This document shows, one piece after another, positions 1 to 10,290 of a DNA stretch of 64,000 nt (within the stretch, counting starts at the first letter, position 1; every line of letters begins with the position of its first letter). The notes beneath the pieces were generated by a model. It was not told the origin of the DNA, ran no database searches, and saw only the letters and a list, made by a program, of their open reading frames with translations. Source of the DNA: Collinsella sp. AF20-14LB (GTDB lineage: Bacteria; Actinomycetota; Coriobacteriia; Coriobacteriales; Coriobacteriaceae). Where the stretch lies: NCBI RefSeq assembly GCF_003459505.1, contig NZ_QRWD01000012.1, positions 360-64,359 of the forward strand, given 5' to 3'. The position numbers and the translations under genes are program-made.

Positions 1-404
1 AATGGGCCTCGAGCCCGTCCGGTCCTCACAACTTTTACGCTGATCGGTTCCGTTCGATTCATATGGTTCTGTTTGATAGGAAAAGGAATTTCTCGGGGCC
101 GCCTCTCGGCGGCCTTGCGAAAAACAAATCCAAGTCAGACCATTTCAAATGGTTCGATGTCTGCCCGGATGCGACACATCTGTTGTGTCCATCCTCGCAG
201 TATCCGGTTCTCAAGGTGCACGCCTGCGCGGCTGATCCGGTCCGACCGGGCCGCGCGGCAAGGAGATATATTGCCAGACCGGAGGGGCCCCGGGGGCGGG
301 AATCTGGGCGTACACATTTCCTCCACAGTTTGGAATCCGACTAACGTTTGCCAGCCGTTAACTACCGCTCGCCGAGCATCTCTTTATATAAGGCAGTCTC
401 ATGG
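1..404. other. intergenic region, no gene recognised
   Basis: I see no convincing coding region here; the short open frames on both strands lack family resemblance and good ribosome sites. It contains a small GC hairpin (GGCCGCC, loop TCTC, GGCGGCC at 97-114) without a following T run, a short palindrome CCATTT-C-AAATGG near 140-155, and a TATATA hexamer at 385-390. It lies downstream of the minus-strand phosphohexomutase gene, so it could hold the promoter of a gene beyond the left edge. Nothing resembles tRNA, rRNA or RNase P RNA. Confidence 0.5.
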
Positions 405-1805
405 TTAAAGCGGATACGTCCCCCTAGCTAAAGCACAGCCAGCATCGAGCAACTCATCACGTTCTTCCACCGAGAACCCCTCGGCGTAGACGCGCACCAC
501 TGGTTCGGTCCCGCTAGGACGGACCAGCAGCCACGTGTCATCCTCGAATGCCAAACGCAAGCCATCCATATGACTAACGTTTTGCGGCACCTTGCCACAA
601 ATCGACTTGGGGTTTACGCCTGGCAGCAGGGTTCGTAACGTTTCGGCATCTTCGGCCTCAAGGCGCAAATCGCGTCGACCGTAACTCGTCTTACCAAAAC
701 TGTCCTCGAGTTGGTCGACCAGAACGCCCAAAGGCGCGTTCGTCTTTGCCATAAGCTCGCACAGAATCAGACAGGCGAGGATTCCATCGCGCTCGGGCAT
801 ATGCGCGGCGATGCCGATACCACCGGCTTCTTCGCCGCCTATGAGGACGCCGCCCTTCTTCATCTCGGCCGCTATATATTTGAAACCGACTGGTTTGACG
901 GTCACGCGGCAGCCAAGCGCCTCGGCAATGCGACGCACGAGCGTCGAGCATGAGAGATTGACGACGACGCGCCCCTCCAAATTACGAAATTGAACCAAGT
1001 CGCCCAAAACGAGCGCCATGATCTGATGCGGATGTATATATCTGCCGCGCTCGTCAACCGCGCCGATACGGTCGGCGTCGCCGTCGGTCACCAGGCCAGC
1101 GCAAGCTCCGTCCTCGATAACCGTGCGCTCGCAAGCGTCCACCCACGGCTCAACGGGGTCGGGGCAGATATCTTCTTGGTCAGGTGCCTGCCCGGCATGA
1201 ATCTCGTGCACCTCAACGCCAAGCTCGCGCAGCAAGTCAGCTAGATAGCCCTGGGCTGCACCGCCCATGGGATCAACCACCACGCGCAGGTGCGCGGCGC
1301 GGATGGCTTCGGCATCGACAAACGATGCCACCGCCTGCATATAGTCAGGAATGATATCCGCGGTGCGATATTGCCCCTCGATCCCCATTGGCTCGGGAGC
1401 CATGGTCTCTTCGAGCTCTTCGATGACATCCTGGTTGGCGGTCGAGCCGTCACCCATGCGAATCTTGAGGCACAGATAACCCTGCGGATGATGGGACCCC
1501 GTCACCATGAGCGCGCCGCACGCCTCACCGTCATACGCCGCCGCCCACGTAAGGGCGGGGGTCGGAACAGGCCGAGATGCGAGCACTGCGTCCAATCCGT
1601 GAGCGGCAAGCACGCCTGCCGCAAGCTCAGCAAACTCGCGCGCCTGCGGCCGGGTGTCGAACCCTATATATACTGTTTTGCCGGGATTGATCTTTTGCCA
1701 CAACTCGCCGACGGCATCGGCAATGCGGGCAACGTTGTCGACGGTAAAGTCGTCGTCGACGCGGGCGCGCCAACCGTCAGTTCCAAAATGAATTATCGCG
1801 CACAC
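405..1805 (-). CDS. phosphoglucomutase/phosphomannomutase family protein
   Basis: Alpha-D-phosphohexomutase of 466 residues, interconverting hexose 1- and 6-phosphates for wall and glycan precursor supply. All four family signatures are visible: the catalytic phosphoserine loop TGSHHP near residue 102, the metal loop DGDADR near 240, the sugar-binding loop GGEEAGG near 324, and the phosphate-binding loop RPSGTEP near 427. I chose the GTG at 1805, directly before the family-typical FGTDGWR start and preceded by GAGGTG; an upstream ATG at 1889 would add 28 unconserved residues. Which sugar it prefers cannot be told from sequence. Three Tyr-Ile pairs are encoded TAT ATA, a rare choice in this genome (see findings). 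Confidence 0.9.
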   Translation of the reverse strand: MCAIIHFGTDGWRARVDDDFTVDNVARIADAVGELWQKINPGKTVYIGFDTRPQAREFAELAAGVLAAHGLDAVLASRPVPTPALTWAAAYDGEACGALMVTGSHHPQGYLCLKIRMGDGSTANQDVIEELEETMAPEPMGIEGQYRTADIIPDYMQAVASFVDAEAIRAAHLRVVVDPMGGAAQGYLADLLRELGVEVHEIHAGQAPDQEDICPDPVEPWVDACERTVIEDGACAGLVTDGDADRIGAVDERGRYIHPHQIMALVLGDLVQFRNLEGRVVVNLSCSTLVRRIAEALGCRVTVKPVGFKYIAAEMKKGGVLIGGEEAGGIGIAAHMPERDGILACLILCELMAKTNAPLGVLVDQLEDSFGKTSYGRRDLRLEAEDAETLRTLLPGVNPKSICGKVPQNVSHMDGLRLAFEDDTWLLVRPSGTEPVVRVYAEGFSVEERDELLDAGCALARGTYPL

Positions 1806-1930
1806 GCGCAGACACCTCACAGTGTTTGGATCATGGTACGCATGAGGTATACCCGCAGCACGCACTCGGCAACCTGTCGGCACCAGCATTCACCATTTGG
1901 GCAAATGCTGCCGAGGACATGCAAGCAGTA

Positions 1931-1958
1931 AAAAAACCGCCCCGTATGGAGCGGTTTT
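1931..1958 (-). terminator. rho-independent terminator after the methyltransferase gene
   Basis: Stem AAAACCGC/GCGGTTTT with a ten-base loop, followed on the minus strand by an unbroken T run. It lies just downstream of the homocysteine methyltransferase stop codon and separates it from the phosphohexomutase gene. Confidence 0.75.
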
Positions 1959-1963
1959 GCCCT

Positions 1964-2857
1964 TTATATATCGAGCGCCTCGGCCATCGCTGCCGTAGTG
2001 ATTGCCGTGGTTCCACAGCAACTGCCCACCATTGCGGCACCGGCATGTCTCCATTCGATGCATGCGCGCGCGAAAGCTTCGGGGTTCTCGTGCCATACGG
2101 GGCCATCCTGAGTCTGGACCGGATCGCCCACGTTGGGACGCACCGTGACGGGAGTAGTCGCCGATGCAACCATCTTGGGCACCGCCGCGTTCGCGGCCGC
2201 AAGCGAACAGCAATTAACACCAACCGAGTTTGCGCCGTGTTTTTCGGCGTACAAAACGGCTGCCTCGATGTTGAGGCCATCGCCCAACAGGTCGCCTTTA
2301 TCGTCAACGACAAAACTCACCAGGACAGGCATGTCGTCGGCGGCATCTCGGGCGCCGGCAAGCATGGGCTGCAAATTACGGATAGACGTCACCGTCTCGA
2401 TCAGCAGACCGTCAACACCAGCATTGAGCAAGGCGTGCGCCTGTTCGCGCGCAATGCCTCGGATTTCACGATACTCGACAGAGTCTTCGGCAAACCACTC
2501 GATACCGATCGGGCCCATCGAGCCCAGTAGCAGCTGAGGGTGCGCCTGGCGGGCATCGTCGACGGCCCCGCGATTGACCTCCGCCACGGACGGCGCAATC
2601 TGATCGTGCTTGAGGGCATAGCTTGATGCCTGAAAGGTGTTGGTAATGAGCACCTGCGCGCCGGCGGCGACATACAAGCGATGAATACGAGAAACGGTCT
2701 GCGGCTCTGCCAGATTCCAAAACGCCGGTGGAATGTCGGCGGCATCGTACTCACTCAACAGAACACTGCCCATGGGGCCCTGCGCCAACAAGGTCTCGCT
2801 CGACAAGCGGCGCGTAAGTTCCTCGGCACCAAAGCGGTTGTAATAACTCGTATCCAT
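1964..2857 (-). CDS. homocysteine S-methyltransferase family protein
   Basis: Zinc-dependent methyltransferase of 297 residues that would move a methyl group to homocysteine, giving methionine. The TIM-barrel family pattern is seen: an N-terminal segment ending in a TNTFQAS motif, GVNCCS near residue 213, and GSCCGTT near 276, which together supply the three cysteine zinc ligands. There is no cobalamin, folate or SAM domain, so it is an MmuM/YitJ-N-terminus type single-domain enzyme; donor (S-methylmethionine or other) is unknown. The ATG at 2857 starts 10 bp after the DtxR-family gene ends, suggesting co-transcription. No riboswitch is visible upstream. The stop codon is part of a GATATATAA string. 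Confidence 0.88.
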   Translation of the reverse strand: MDTSYYNRFGAEELTRRLSSETLLAQGPMGSVLLSEYDAADIPPAFWNLAEPQTVSRIHRLYVAAGAQVLITNTFQASSYALKHDQIAPSVAEVNRGAVDDARQAHPQLLLGSMGPIGIEWFAEDSVEYREIRGIAREQAHALLNAGVDGLLIETVTSIRNLQPMLAGARDAADDMPVLVSFVVDDKGDLLGDGLNIEAAVLYAEKHGANSVGVNCCSLAAANAAVPKMVASATTPVTVRPNVGDPVQTQDGPVWHENPEAFARACIEWRHAGAAMVGSCCGTTAITTAAMAEALDI

Positions 2858-2867
2858 ATATATCCCG

Positions 2868-3290
2868 CTATTCCTCGACGCTGATTCCCTGCTTTTCGAG
2901 ATAGGCGAGCCAGCGGTTCATCGTGTCCTCGGAAAGCGCATGCTCCATCATGCAGGCCTCGGAATCGGCTCGCTCAAATTCGACACCGAGCTCCTGAACC
3001 AAAAACGTGCGGATGAGGCGATGACGGTACCAGATAGCCGTACCAACCTCGCGGCCGCGATCGGTCAGGACTACCTTGCCGTAGTGCGATTGCTCGACAA
3101 GTTCGGATGCTTTGAGCGCCGAAACCGCTTTATTGACCGATGCCTTGGAGACGCCAAGGCGCTGCGCGATGTCGACCGATCGCACGCCGTTGGTTTCCCC
3201 CTCTTCGCTTTCAATGCGAACCATGCACTCCAAGTAGTCTTCGTTCGCCACCGTCAGATGTAGTTCGCGCGAGCTATTTGTCGTATCCAT
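2868..3290 (-). CDS. DtxR/MntR-family metal-dependent transcriptional regulator
   Basis: A 140-residue protein with an N-terminal winged helix (VRSVDIAQRLGVSKASVNKAVSALKASELVE, residues about 40-70) and a helical metal-binding/dimer region with Glu, Cys and His (EACMMEHALSEDTMNRW, about 110-125). The family represses metal uptake or activates efflux when Fe2+ or Mn2+ is bound. It lacks the SH3-like third domain, as MntR does. The start at 3290 has GGAAG upstream; an ATG seven codons earlier has none. Divergent from pepT, with a 20-bp palindrome between them that could be its operator. It is likely co-transcribed with the homocysteine methyltransferase gene. Confidence 0.85.
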   Translation of the reverse strand: MDTTNSSRELHLTVANEDYLECMVRIESEEGETNGVRSVDIAQRLGVSKASVNKAVSALKASELVEQSHYGKVVLTDRGREVGTAIWYRHRLIRTFLVQELGVEFERADSEACMMEHALSEDTMNRWLAYLEKQGISVEE

Positions 3291-3343
3291 GATCTTCCGT
3301 CCCTTCTGCATTCATTGGCTGATTCTACCCCATCCAAGCGTCG

Positions 3344-3363
3344 CGGTATGCCGTGGCATACCG
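3344..3363. promoter_or_regulatory. 20-bp palindrome between dtxR-like gene and pepT
   Basis: Perfect 9-bp arms CGGTATGCC and GGCATACCG around a two-base centre. The size and position in the divergent promoter region fit a DtxR-family box, although it does not match the classical DtxR consensus. It lies about 54 bp upstream of the regulator start and 48 bp upstream of pepT. Confidence 0.45.
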
Positions 3364-3410
3364 TGCTAGAGTTCTTGTTGCACACGACGACCAAGATTGG
3401 AGCGGTCTTT

Positions 3411-4658
3411 ATGGAAAACATCACCACGAACCCCGATGTCCTCGAGCGCTTTTTGCGCTACGTCCAGATCAACACGCAGTCCGAGGATGCAAACTGCGAT
3501 CAGGTACCCTCGAGCGCCGTTCAGTTTGACCTTGCCAACGTGCTGGCTGAAGAGCTGCGCGAGCTTGGTGCGGAAGATGCCCACGTGACCGAGCACGCCT
3601 ATGTCTGCGCACATATCCCCGCAAGTGTGGGCGCTGAGAACAAGCCTGCCCTGGGCCTGATCGCCCATCTCGACACCACCGAAGTTGCACCGGGCGCCGG
3701 CGTGAAGCCGCACATCGTGCACTACGAAGGCGGCGACCTGGTCTGCGGCACGGTTGACGGTAAGCCCGTTGCCATGAGTACCGCCAAGCTTCCCGCCCTG
3801 AACAACCTCGCGGGTGAGGACCTGGTCTGCAGCGATGGCACCACGCTGCTGGGCGCGGACGACAAGGCGGGCGTCGCCGAGATCATGTCGCTTGTCGCGC
3901 GTATCGCTCAGGACCCTTCTCTGCCCCATCCCGCACTCGGCATTTGCTTCTGCCCTGACGAGGAGATCGGCCACGGAGCCGAGCTGTTGGATATCGATAC
4001 CTTTGGCTGCAAGTACGCCTACACGGTCGACGGTGGCCCCATCGGCGAGCTGGAGTGGGAGTGCTTTAACGCCGCCGAGGCGACCGTCCGCTTTGAGGGC
4101 CAGTCCATCCACCCGGGCGACGCCAAGGGCCGTATGGTCAACGCAGGCAATCTGTTCTGCGACTTCAACGCGTTGCTCCCCTACATGCAGCGCCCGGAGT
4201 ATACGGAAGGCTACGAGGGCTTTTATCACCTTGAGGGTGTATCTGCAACCGTCGATCACGCCACAGCGCGCTATATCGTCCGCGACCATGACGCCGCCAA
4301 GTTCCAGCAGAAACTCGACCTTATTGATGCAGCCGCCTCGATGCTCAACCAGCGCCTGGGTGAGGAGCGCGTGACGGTCGAGATTCAGCAGCAGTATCGA
4401 AATATGGCCGAGATCGTTCGTGACTATCCCGAGCTTATTGATGTTGCCAAGGAAGCCTACCTTGCCTGCGGCGTTGAGCCCCAAGTGCTGCCGATTCGCG
4501 GCGGCACCGACGGCGCGCAGCTGTCGTTCCGCGGTCTGCCCTGCCCCAACCTTTCCACCGGCGGCTATTGCTACCACGGCGTCAACGAGTTTGTCCCGGT
4601 CAGTTCGCTCGTCAAGATGACCGACGTTTTGCAGGAGCTCGTCGCCCGCTTCGCATAA
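3411..4658 (+). CDS. pepT: peptidase T (tripeptidase)
   Basis: M20-family zinc aminotripeptidase of 415 residues, close to the usual 410. It releases N-terminal residues from tripeptides in the cytoplasm. Seen: AHLDT near residue 85 (first zinc His and catalytic Asp), GADDKAG near 150 (bridging Asp), DEEIGHG near 184 (catalytic Glu pair), the VDGGPIGELEWE segment near 208 (zinc Asp), and RGGTDGAQLSFRGLPCPNLSTGG near the C-terminus. I chose ATG 3411, with TTGGAG ten bases upstream, over an earlier ATG at 3315 whose extra 32 residues are not family-like. A strong terminator follows. Confidence 0.95.
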   Translation: MENITTNPDVLERFLRYVQINTQSEDANCDQVPSSAVQFDLANVLAEELRELGAEDAHVTEHAYVCAHIPASVGAENKPALGLIAHLDTTEVAPGAGVKPHIVHYEGGDLVCGTVDGKPVAMSTAKLPALNNLAGEDLVCSDGTTLLGADDKAGVAEIMSLVARIAQDPSLPHPALGICFCPDEEIGHGAELLDIDTFGCKYAYTVDGGPIGELEWECFNAAEATVRFEGQSIHPGDAKGRMVNAGNLFCDFNALLPYMQRPEYTEGYEGFYHLEGVSATVDHATARYIVRDHDAAKFQQKLDLIDAAASMLNQRLGEERVTVEIQQQYRNMAEIVRDYPELIDVAKEAYLACGVEPQVLPIRGGTDGAQLSFRGLPCPNLSTGGYCYHGVNEFVPVSSLVKMTDVLQELVARFA

Positions 4659-4684
4659 GCCTGGCTGCATAAGCCCAAAAGACG

Positions 4685-4721
4685 AACCGCCCCGTCCTCT
4701 ACAGAGAACGGGGCGGTTTTT
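4685..4721 (+). terminator. terminator after pepT
   Basis: An 11-bp perfect stem AACCGCCCCGT/ACGGGGCGGTT with a 12-base loop, followed by TTTTTG on the plus strand. Confidence 0.85.
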
Positions 4722-4762
4722 GATACAAGGGAAGTGGTCAACATCGCAGGTTGAGCCAACGT

Positions 4763-4909
4763 CAGCGAGCGACGTCCAAGGCGAACAAGTTGGCATGAAA
4801 AAGGCAGGGCATTGACCTTCTGGTCATGCCCTGCCTTTTGAATGACAAATTGTCGCCTTGGGCGGCGCGCAGCGTCGAGCCGTTACGGCGTTTGGTAAAA
4901 CGCCGTAAC
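4763..4909 (-). repeat. family A palindromic terminator element, copy 1
   Basis: About 147 bp, near-identical to the copies at 20507-20652 and 26463-26608. Read on the minus strand it starts as a hairpin (GTTACGGCGTTT, loop, AAACGCCGTAAC, 4882-4909) that begins at the base right after the stop codon of the LCP gene. It is followed by a second, longer hairpin whose tip GGCAGGGCAT/ATGCCCTGCC (4801-4837) is flanked by A and T runs, so it can terminate in both directions. Related bases CGCAGGTTGAGC at about 4745 extend the similarity with copy 2. Confidence 0.85.
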
Positions 4910-6142
4910 TTAGTAGTTGGCTTCGTAGCCGTTACCGTCGCCGGTGGGCTCTTCGTAGTAGTCCGAATCGCTCGAATCGCTTGAGTCATCGGAATCGTCA
5001 GAGCTGACCGATGAGGTTGCGGTACCGTTTGCGTAGTCGTCAGACGTATTGTTGTTCAGGTCGCCGATCGTAGAGCTGGAACCGTCGGAAAGACCCATGG
5101 TGTTGGGACCCTTGGGATCCTTGCCGGCATCGACACGCTCCATCATTTCCTTGAGCTCGTCCTCGTAGACAAAGACGTAGCTCACACCGTCGATCATGGT
5201 GCTGTCGTCGGCGTACGAGGGCAGGTTGGCCGAGTAGATACCGTCGACGTCCATACCGCGCATGGCGTTGACCGTAGACACGATATCCTGAACGCTCATA
5301 TCGGTTACGAGCATATCGGACAGCGAATTAACCAGGCCAAAGATCTTCGTGGCATCGAAGTTATTGAGAATCTGGTTGGCAAGGGCGCCAAGCACCTGAC
5401 GCTGGTGGCGCATGCGCGTGTAATCGCCGTCGGCATAGATGTAGCGGCAGCGGGCATAGGTAAGGGCGGTAGCTCCGTCCATATGCTGCTGACCAGCGGT
5501 AATCTTAATATCCAGGTGCTCGGGGTCGTCAACATCATCGGTTGCGTTAATGTCGATACCGCCAACCGAATCAATCAGCGCCTGCATACCGTCGAAGCTG
5601 ACCTCGGCATAGTGGGAAATCTGAACACCGCACAGCTCGTTGACCGCCTCGACCATGGCTTCGGCGCCGCCAACGGTATGGCAGGCGTTGATCTTCATGG
5701 TCTCGCCCTTGTACACGACCCTGGTATCGCGCGGAACGGAAATGAGCGTCGCCTGCTTTTGCGTGGGGTCGATGCGTGCCAAGATAATCGAGTCGGCACG
5801 ATACGTATCCTCGCCCGGACGGCCGTCGGTGCCAAGAAGCAGCACGTAGAACGGATCCTTTGCCTCATCGGTGTCAACCAGAACCCGACGCAGATTGTCG
5901 GTAATGACATTAGAATCGCCGAGCTTGCCCATAATGGTGGCAAACCACAGGCCGGCAGCGGTAGTGGCACTCAGCAGCACGCCAAGCACGACAATGAGCG
6001 CGACGTGACGAATCGTGTGGCTACGACGGCGCTGGCGGGCGCGCTCGGAATAGCGAGCGACGTTGTCGCGGCTGTAGATCTTGGCCTGCGCACCAGTCGA
6101 GGGTCTTCGGGTGTTATCCGCCAGGGGCTTCTTGTTAAACAT
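4910..6142 (-). CDS. LytR-CpsA-Psr (LCP) family cell wall ligase
   Basis: Membrane-anchored phosphotransferase of 410 residues that attaches undecaprenyl-linked polymers to peptidoglycan outside the membrane. A basic cytoplasmic start, one membrane segment (HVALIVVLGVLLSATTAAGLW, about 47-67), then the extracellular LCP domain: FYVLLLGTDGRPG, YRADSIILARIDP, ISVPRDTRV, INACHTVGGAEAM, and LTYARCRYIYADGDYTRMRHQRQ, which carries the conserved Arg residues for lipid pyrophosphate binding. The last 45 residues are a low-complexity Ser/Asp/Asn tail ending in Tyr. ATG 6142 follows AGG at correct spacing; a TTG two codons upstream is possible. It lies 12 bp after murA, probably in the same wall-synthesis operon. 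Confidence 0.92.
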   Translation of the reverse strand: MFNKKPLADNTRRPSTGAQAKIYSRDNVARYSERARQRRRSHTIRHVALIVVLGVLLSATTAAGLWFATIMGKLGDSNVITDNLRRVLVDTDEAKDPFYVLLLGTDGRPGEDTYRADSIILARIDPTQKQATLISVPRDTRVVYKGETMKINACHTVGGAEAMVEAVNELCGVQISHYAEVSFDGMQALIDSVGGIDINATDDVDDPEHLDIKITAGQQHMDGATALTYARCRYIYADGDYTRMRHQRQVLGALANQILNNFDATKIFGLVNSLSDMLVTDMSVQDIVSTVNAMRGMDVDGIYSANLPSYADDSTMIDGVSYVFVYEDELKEMMERVDAGKDPKGPNTMGLSDGSSSTIGDLNNNTSDDYANGTATSSVSSDDSDDSSDSSDSDYYEEPTGDGNGYEANY

Positions 6143-6154
6143 AGGCAACCTGCA

Positions 6155-7438
6155 TTAGTAGATGACGGGATCGGGGACGGTGGCATGTTCGACATGCGCG
6201 CCAAGCGCCTGCAGCTTTTCGACAAACTGCTCGTAGCCACGTTTGATGTGATGGATGGCAGAGACCTCGGTGACGCCGTCGGCGATAAGACCGGCAACCA
6301 CAAGCGCCGCGCCGCCACGAAGGTCGGGCGAGGTGACCTGTGCACCCGAGAAGCCCTTGACGCCATGAATCATGGCATGATGGCTCTCGATACGAATGTC
6401 GGCACCCATGCGCACCAGCTCAGAGGCAAACATAAAGCGATTCTCGAAGATGTTCTCGGTAATAACGGAACTGCCATCGGCGAGGGCGGAGAGCACCATA
6501 ATTTGTGCCTGCATGTCGGTCGGGAAGCCGGGGAACGGAAGCGTCTGGATGTCGACCGGCTTGATGCGCTCGGCGCGATTCACGTGAACGCCGTCGTCGG
6601 TACGCTCGCAATCGATGCCCATGAGCTCCATCTTCTTGAGCACCATGCCCAGATGGATGGGGCAAAAACCCGTAACGTCGACACCGCGATCGTCAGCCAT
6701 CAGCGCACCGGCGACGATAAAGGTACCGGCCTCGATGCGGTCGCCCACCACGCGATGGGTAACGGGATGGAGCTCTTCCACGCCCTCGATGGTCACGACA
6801 GGCGTACCGGCGCCGACAATCTTGGCGCCCATTTCGTTGAGCATGTTGGCGAGATCGACGATCTCGGGCTCGCGGGCGGCATTGTCGATAACCGTGGTGC
6901 CCTGTGCGCACACAGAGGCCATGATGAGGTTCTCGGTCGCACCGACACTGGCAAACTCGAGCGTGACGGTGGTGCCGCGCAGGCCCTGAGGCGCGCTGGC
7001 GTTGATGTAGCCGTGGGCGGTATCAAACTCTACGCCCAGGGCCTCAAGACCCAGAATGTGCATATCGATCTTGCGAGCACCCAGGTTGCAGCCGCCCGGC
7101 ATGGCGATCTTGGCGCGATGGAAGCGACCCAGCAGGGGTCCCATGACGGCGGTGGAAGCACGCATCTTGGCAACGAGCTCGTAGGGGGCCTCCCAAGAAT
7201 CGGCCTGAGAGGTATCGATCTCGAGCGTGTGCTCGTCGAGAACATCGATCGTAGCGCCCATGCCCTTGAGCACCTTGCCCATCACGTGGACATCGGAAAT
7301 ATCGGGCACGTTCTGCAGCGTCGTCTTGCCCGGCGCCAGAAGCGTTGCCGCCATGAGTTTGAGCGCGGAGTTCTTGGCACCCGAAACGGGCACGGAGCCT
7401 CCGATGGCATGGCCACCCTCAACGCGGATAATATCCAA
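6155..7438 (-). CDS. murA: UDP-N-acetylglucosamine 1-carboxyvinyltransferase
   Basis: First committed enzyme of peptidoglycan synthesis, transferring enolpyruvate from PEP to UDP-GlcNAc in the cytoplasm. At 427 residues it has full family length. Seen: [15 protein letters not shown] near residue 20 (KN catalytic pair), [24 protein letters not shown] with the active-site cysteine at residue 117, and the C-terminal [15 protein letters not shown] segment. The cysteine (rather than the Asp of mycobacteria) predicts fosfomycin sensitivity by family knowledge. It starts at TTG 7438, with AAGGG seven bases upstream. It follows the ATP synthase operon after a terminator and precedes the LCP gene. Confidence 0.95.
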   Translation of the reverse strand: MDIIRVEGGHAIGGSVPVSGAKNSALKLMAATLLAPGKTTLQNVPDISDVHVMGKVLKGMGATIDVLDEHTLEIDTSQADSWEAPYELVAKMRASTAVMGPLLGRFHRAKIAMPGGCNLGARKIDMHILGLEALGVEFDTAHGYINASAPQGLRGTTVTLEFASVGATENLIMASVCAQGTTVIDNAAREPEIVDLANMLNEMGAKIVGAGTPVVTIEGVEELHPVTHRVVGDRIEAGTFIVAGALMADDRGVDVTGFCPIHLGMVLKKMELMGIDCERTDDGVHVNRAERIKPVDIQTLPFPGFPTDMQAQIMVLSALADGSSVITENIFENRFMFASELVRMGADIRIESHHAMIHGVKGFSGAQVTSPDLRGGAALVVAGLIADGVTEVSAIHHIKRGYEQFVEKLQALGAHVEHATVPDPVIY

Positions 7439-7450
7439 GGTCTACCCTTT

Positions 7451-7490
7451 CAAAAAGCATGCCCGGGGTGGCTGGGCCATCCCGGGCATG
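7451..7490 (-). terminator. terminator of the ATP synthase operon
   Basis: Stem CATGCCCGGG/CCCGGGCATG around a 13-base loop, followed on the minus strand by CTTTTTG. It lies between atpC and murA. Confidence 0.75.
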
Positions 7491-7526
7491 ATGTGTTCGC
7501 AAATGGTCGAACGTTAAATCGTTTGA

Positions 7527-7919
7527 CTATTGGGCAAGCTTGAGCTTACACCATGCGATTTCATTATAGAGGTAGGCGCGGCGTGCATCATCCTCCGACA
7601 AATTACCCAGCTTCTCTTCAAAACCTTGAATATCAGCTTTAAGCTTGTCGGCATCGACGGTCGCCAGATCGCAAGCGCGCTCGGCGAGAACGGTCACGAC
7701 ATCGTCCGCAACCTGGGCATAGCCGCCGGCCACGGCAAACGTGTGGTCGACAGCGCCCATGGCCTTATCGGAAACGCGAACGTAACCGCGGTCGATCGTG
7801 CAGATCTCGCTGGAGTGAGCAGGCAGAACGCCAAACTCGCCGTCCGTGGACGGAATCGACACAAACGCAGCGTCGCCCTCATAGGCGCAGCTCACGGGGC
7901 ACACGATGCGGATACGCAT
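7527..7919 (-). CDS. atpC: ATP synthase epsilon subunit
   Basis: F1 central-stalk subunit of 130 residues. The N-terminal beta-sandwich is recognisable (IPSTDGEFGVLPAHSS, about 22-37, and FAVAGGYAQVADDVVTVLAERA, about 60-82), followed by the helical hairpin that regulates ATP hydrolysis. It is the last gene of the atp operon, starting 3 bp after the atpD stop. Low sequence conservation is normal for this subunit; position makes the call secure. Confidence 0.95.
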   Translation of the reverse strand: MRIRIVCPVSCAYEGDAAFVSIPSTDGEFGVLPAHSSEICTIDRGYVRVSDKAMGAVDHTFAVAGGYAQVADDVVTVLAERACDLATVDADKLKADIQGFEEKLGNLSEDDARRAYLYNEIAWCKLKLAQ

Positions 7920-7922
7920 AAC

Positions 7923-10285
<2,363 letters not shown>

Positions 10286-10290
10286 AGGGC

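Noticed and set aside
1..404. Structured RNA gene (RNase P RNA, tmRNA or tRNA) at the left edge
   Set aside because: No conserved RNase P or tmRNA words and no cloverleaf could be found; only a small hairpin is present.
2858..3410. Riboswitch (SAM, cobalamin or T-box) upstream of the homocysteine methyltransferase
   Set aside because: Only 10 bp separate it from the upstream regulator gene, and the divergent region beyond is too short and lacks riboswitch motifs.
5405..7543. 712-codon open frame on the plus strand opposite the LCP and murA genes
   Set aside because: It is the antisense shadow of two well-supported genes; its translation is low in family resemblance and rich in His/Arg/Gly as expected for a reversed frame in GC-rich DNA.
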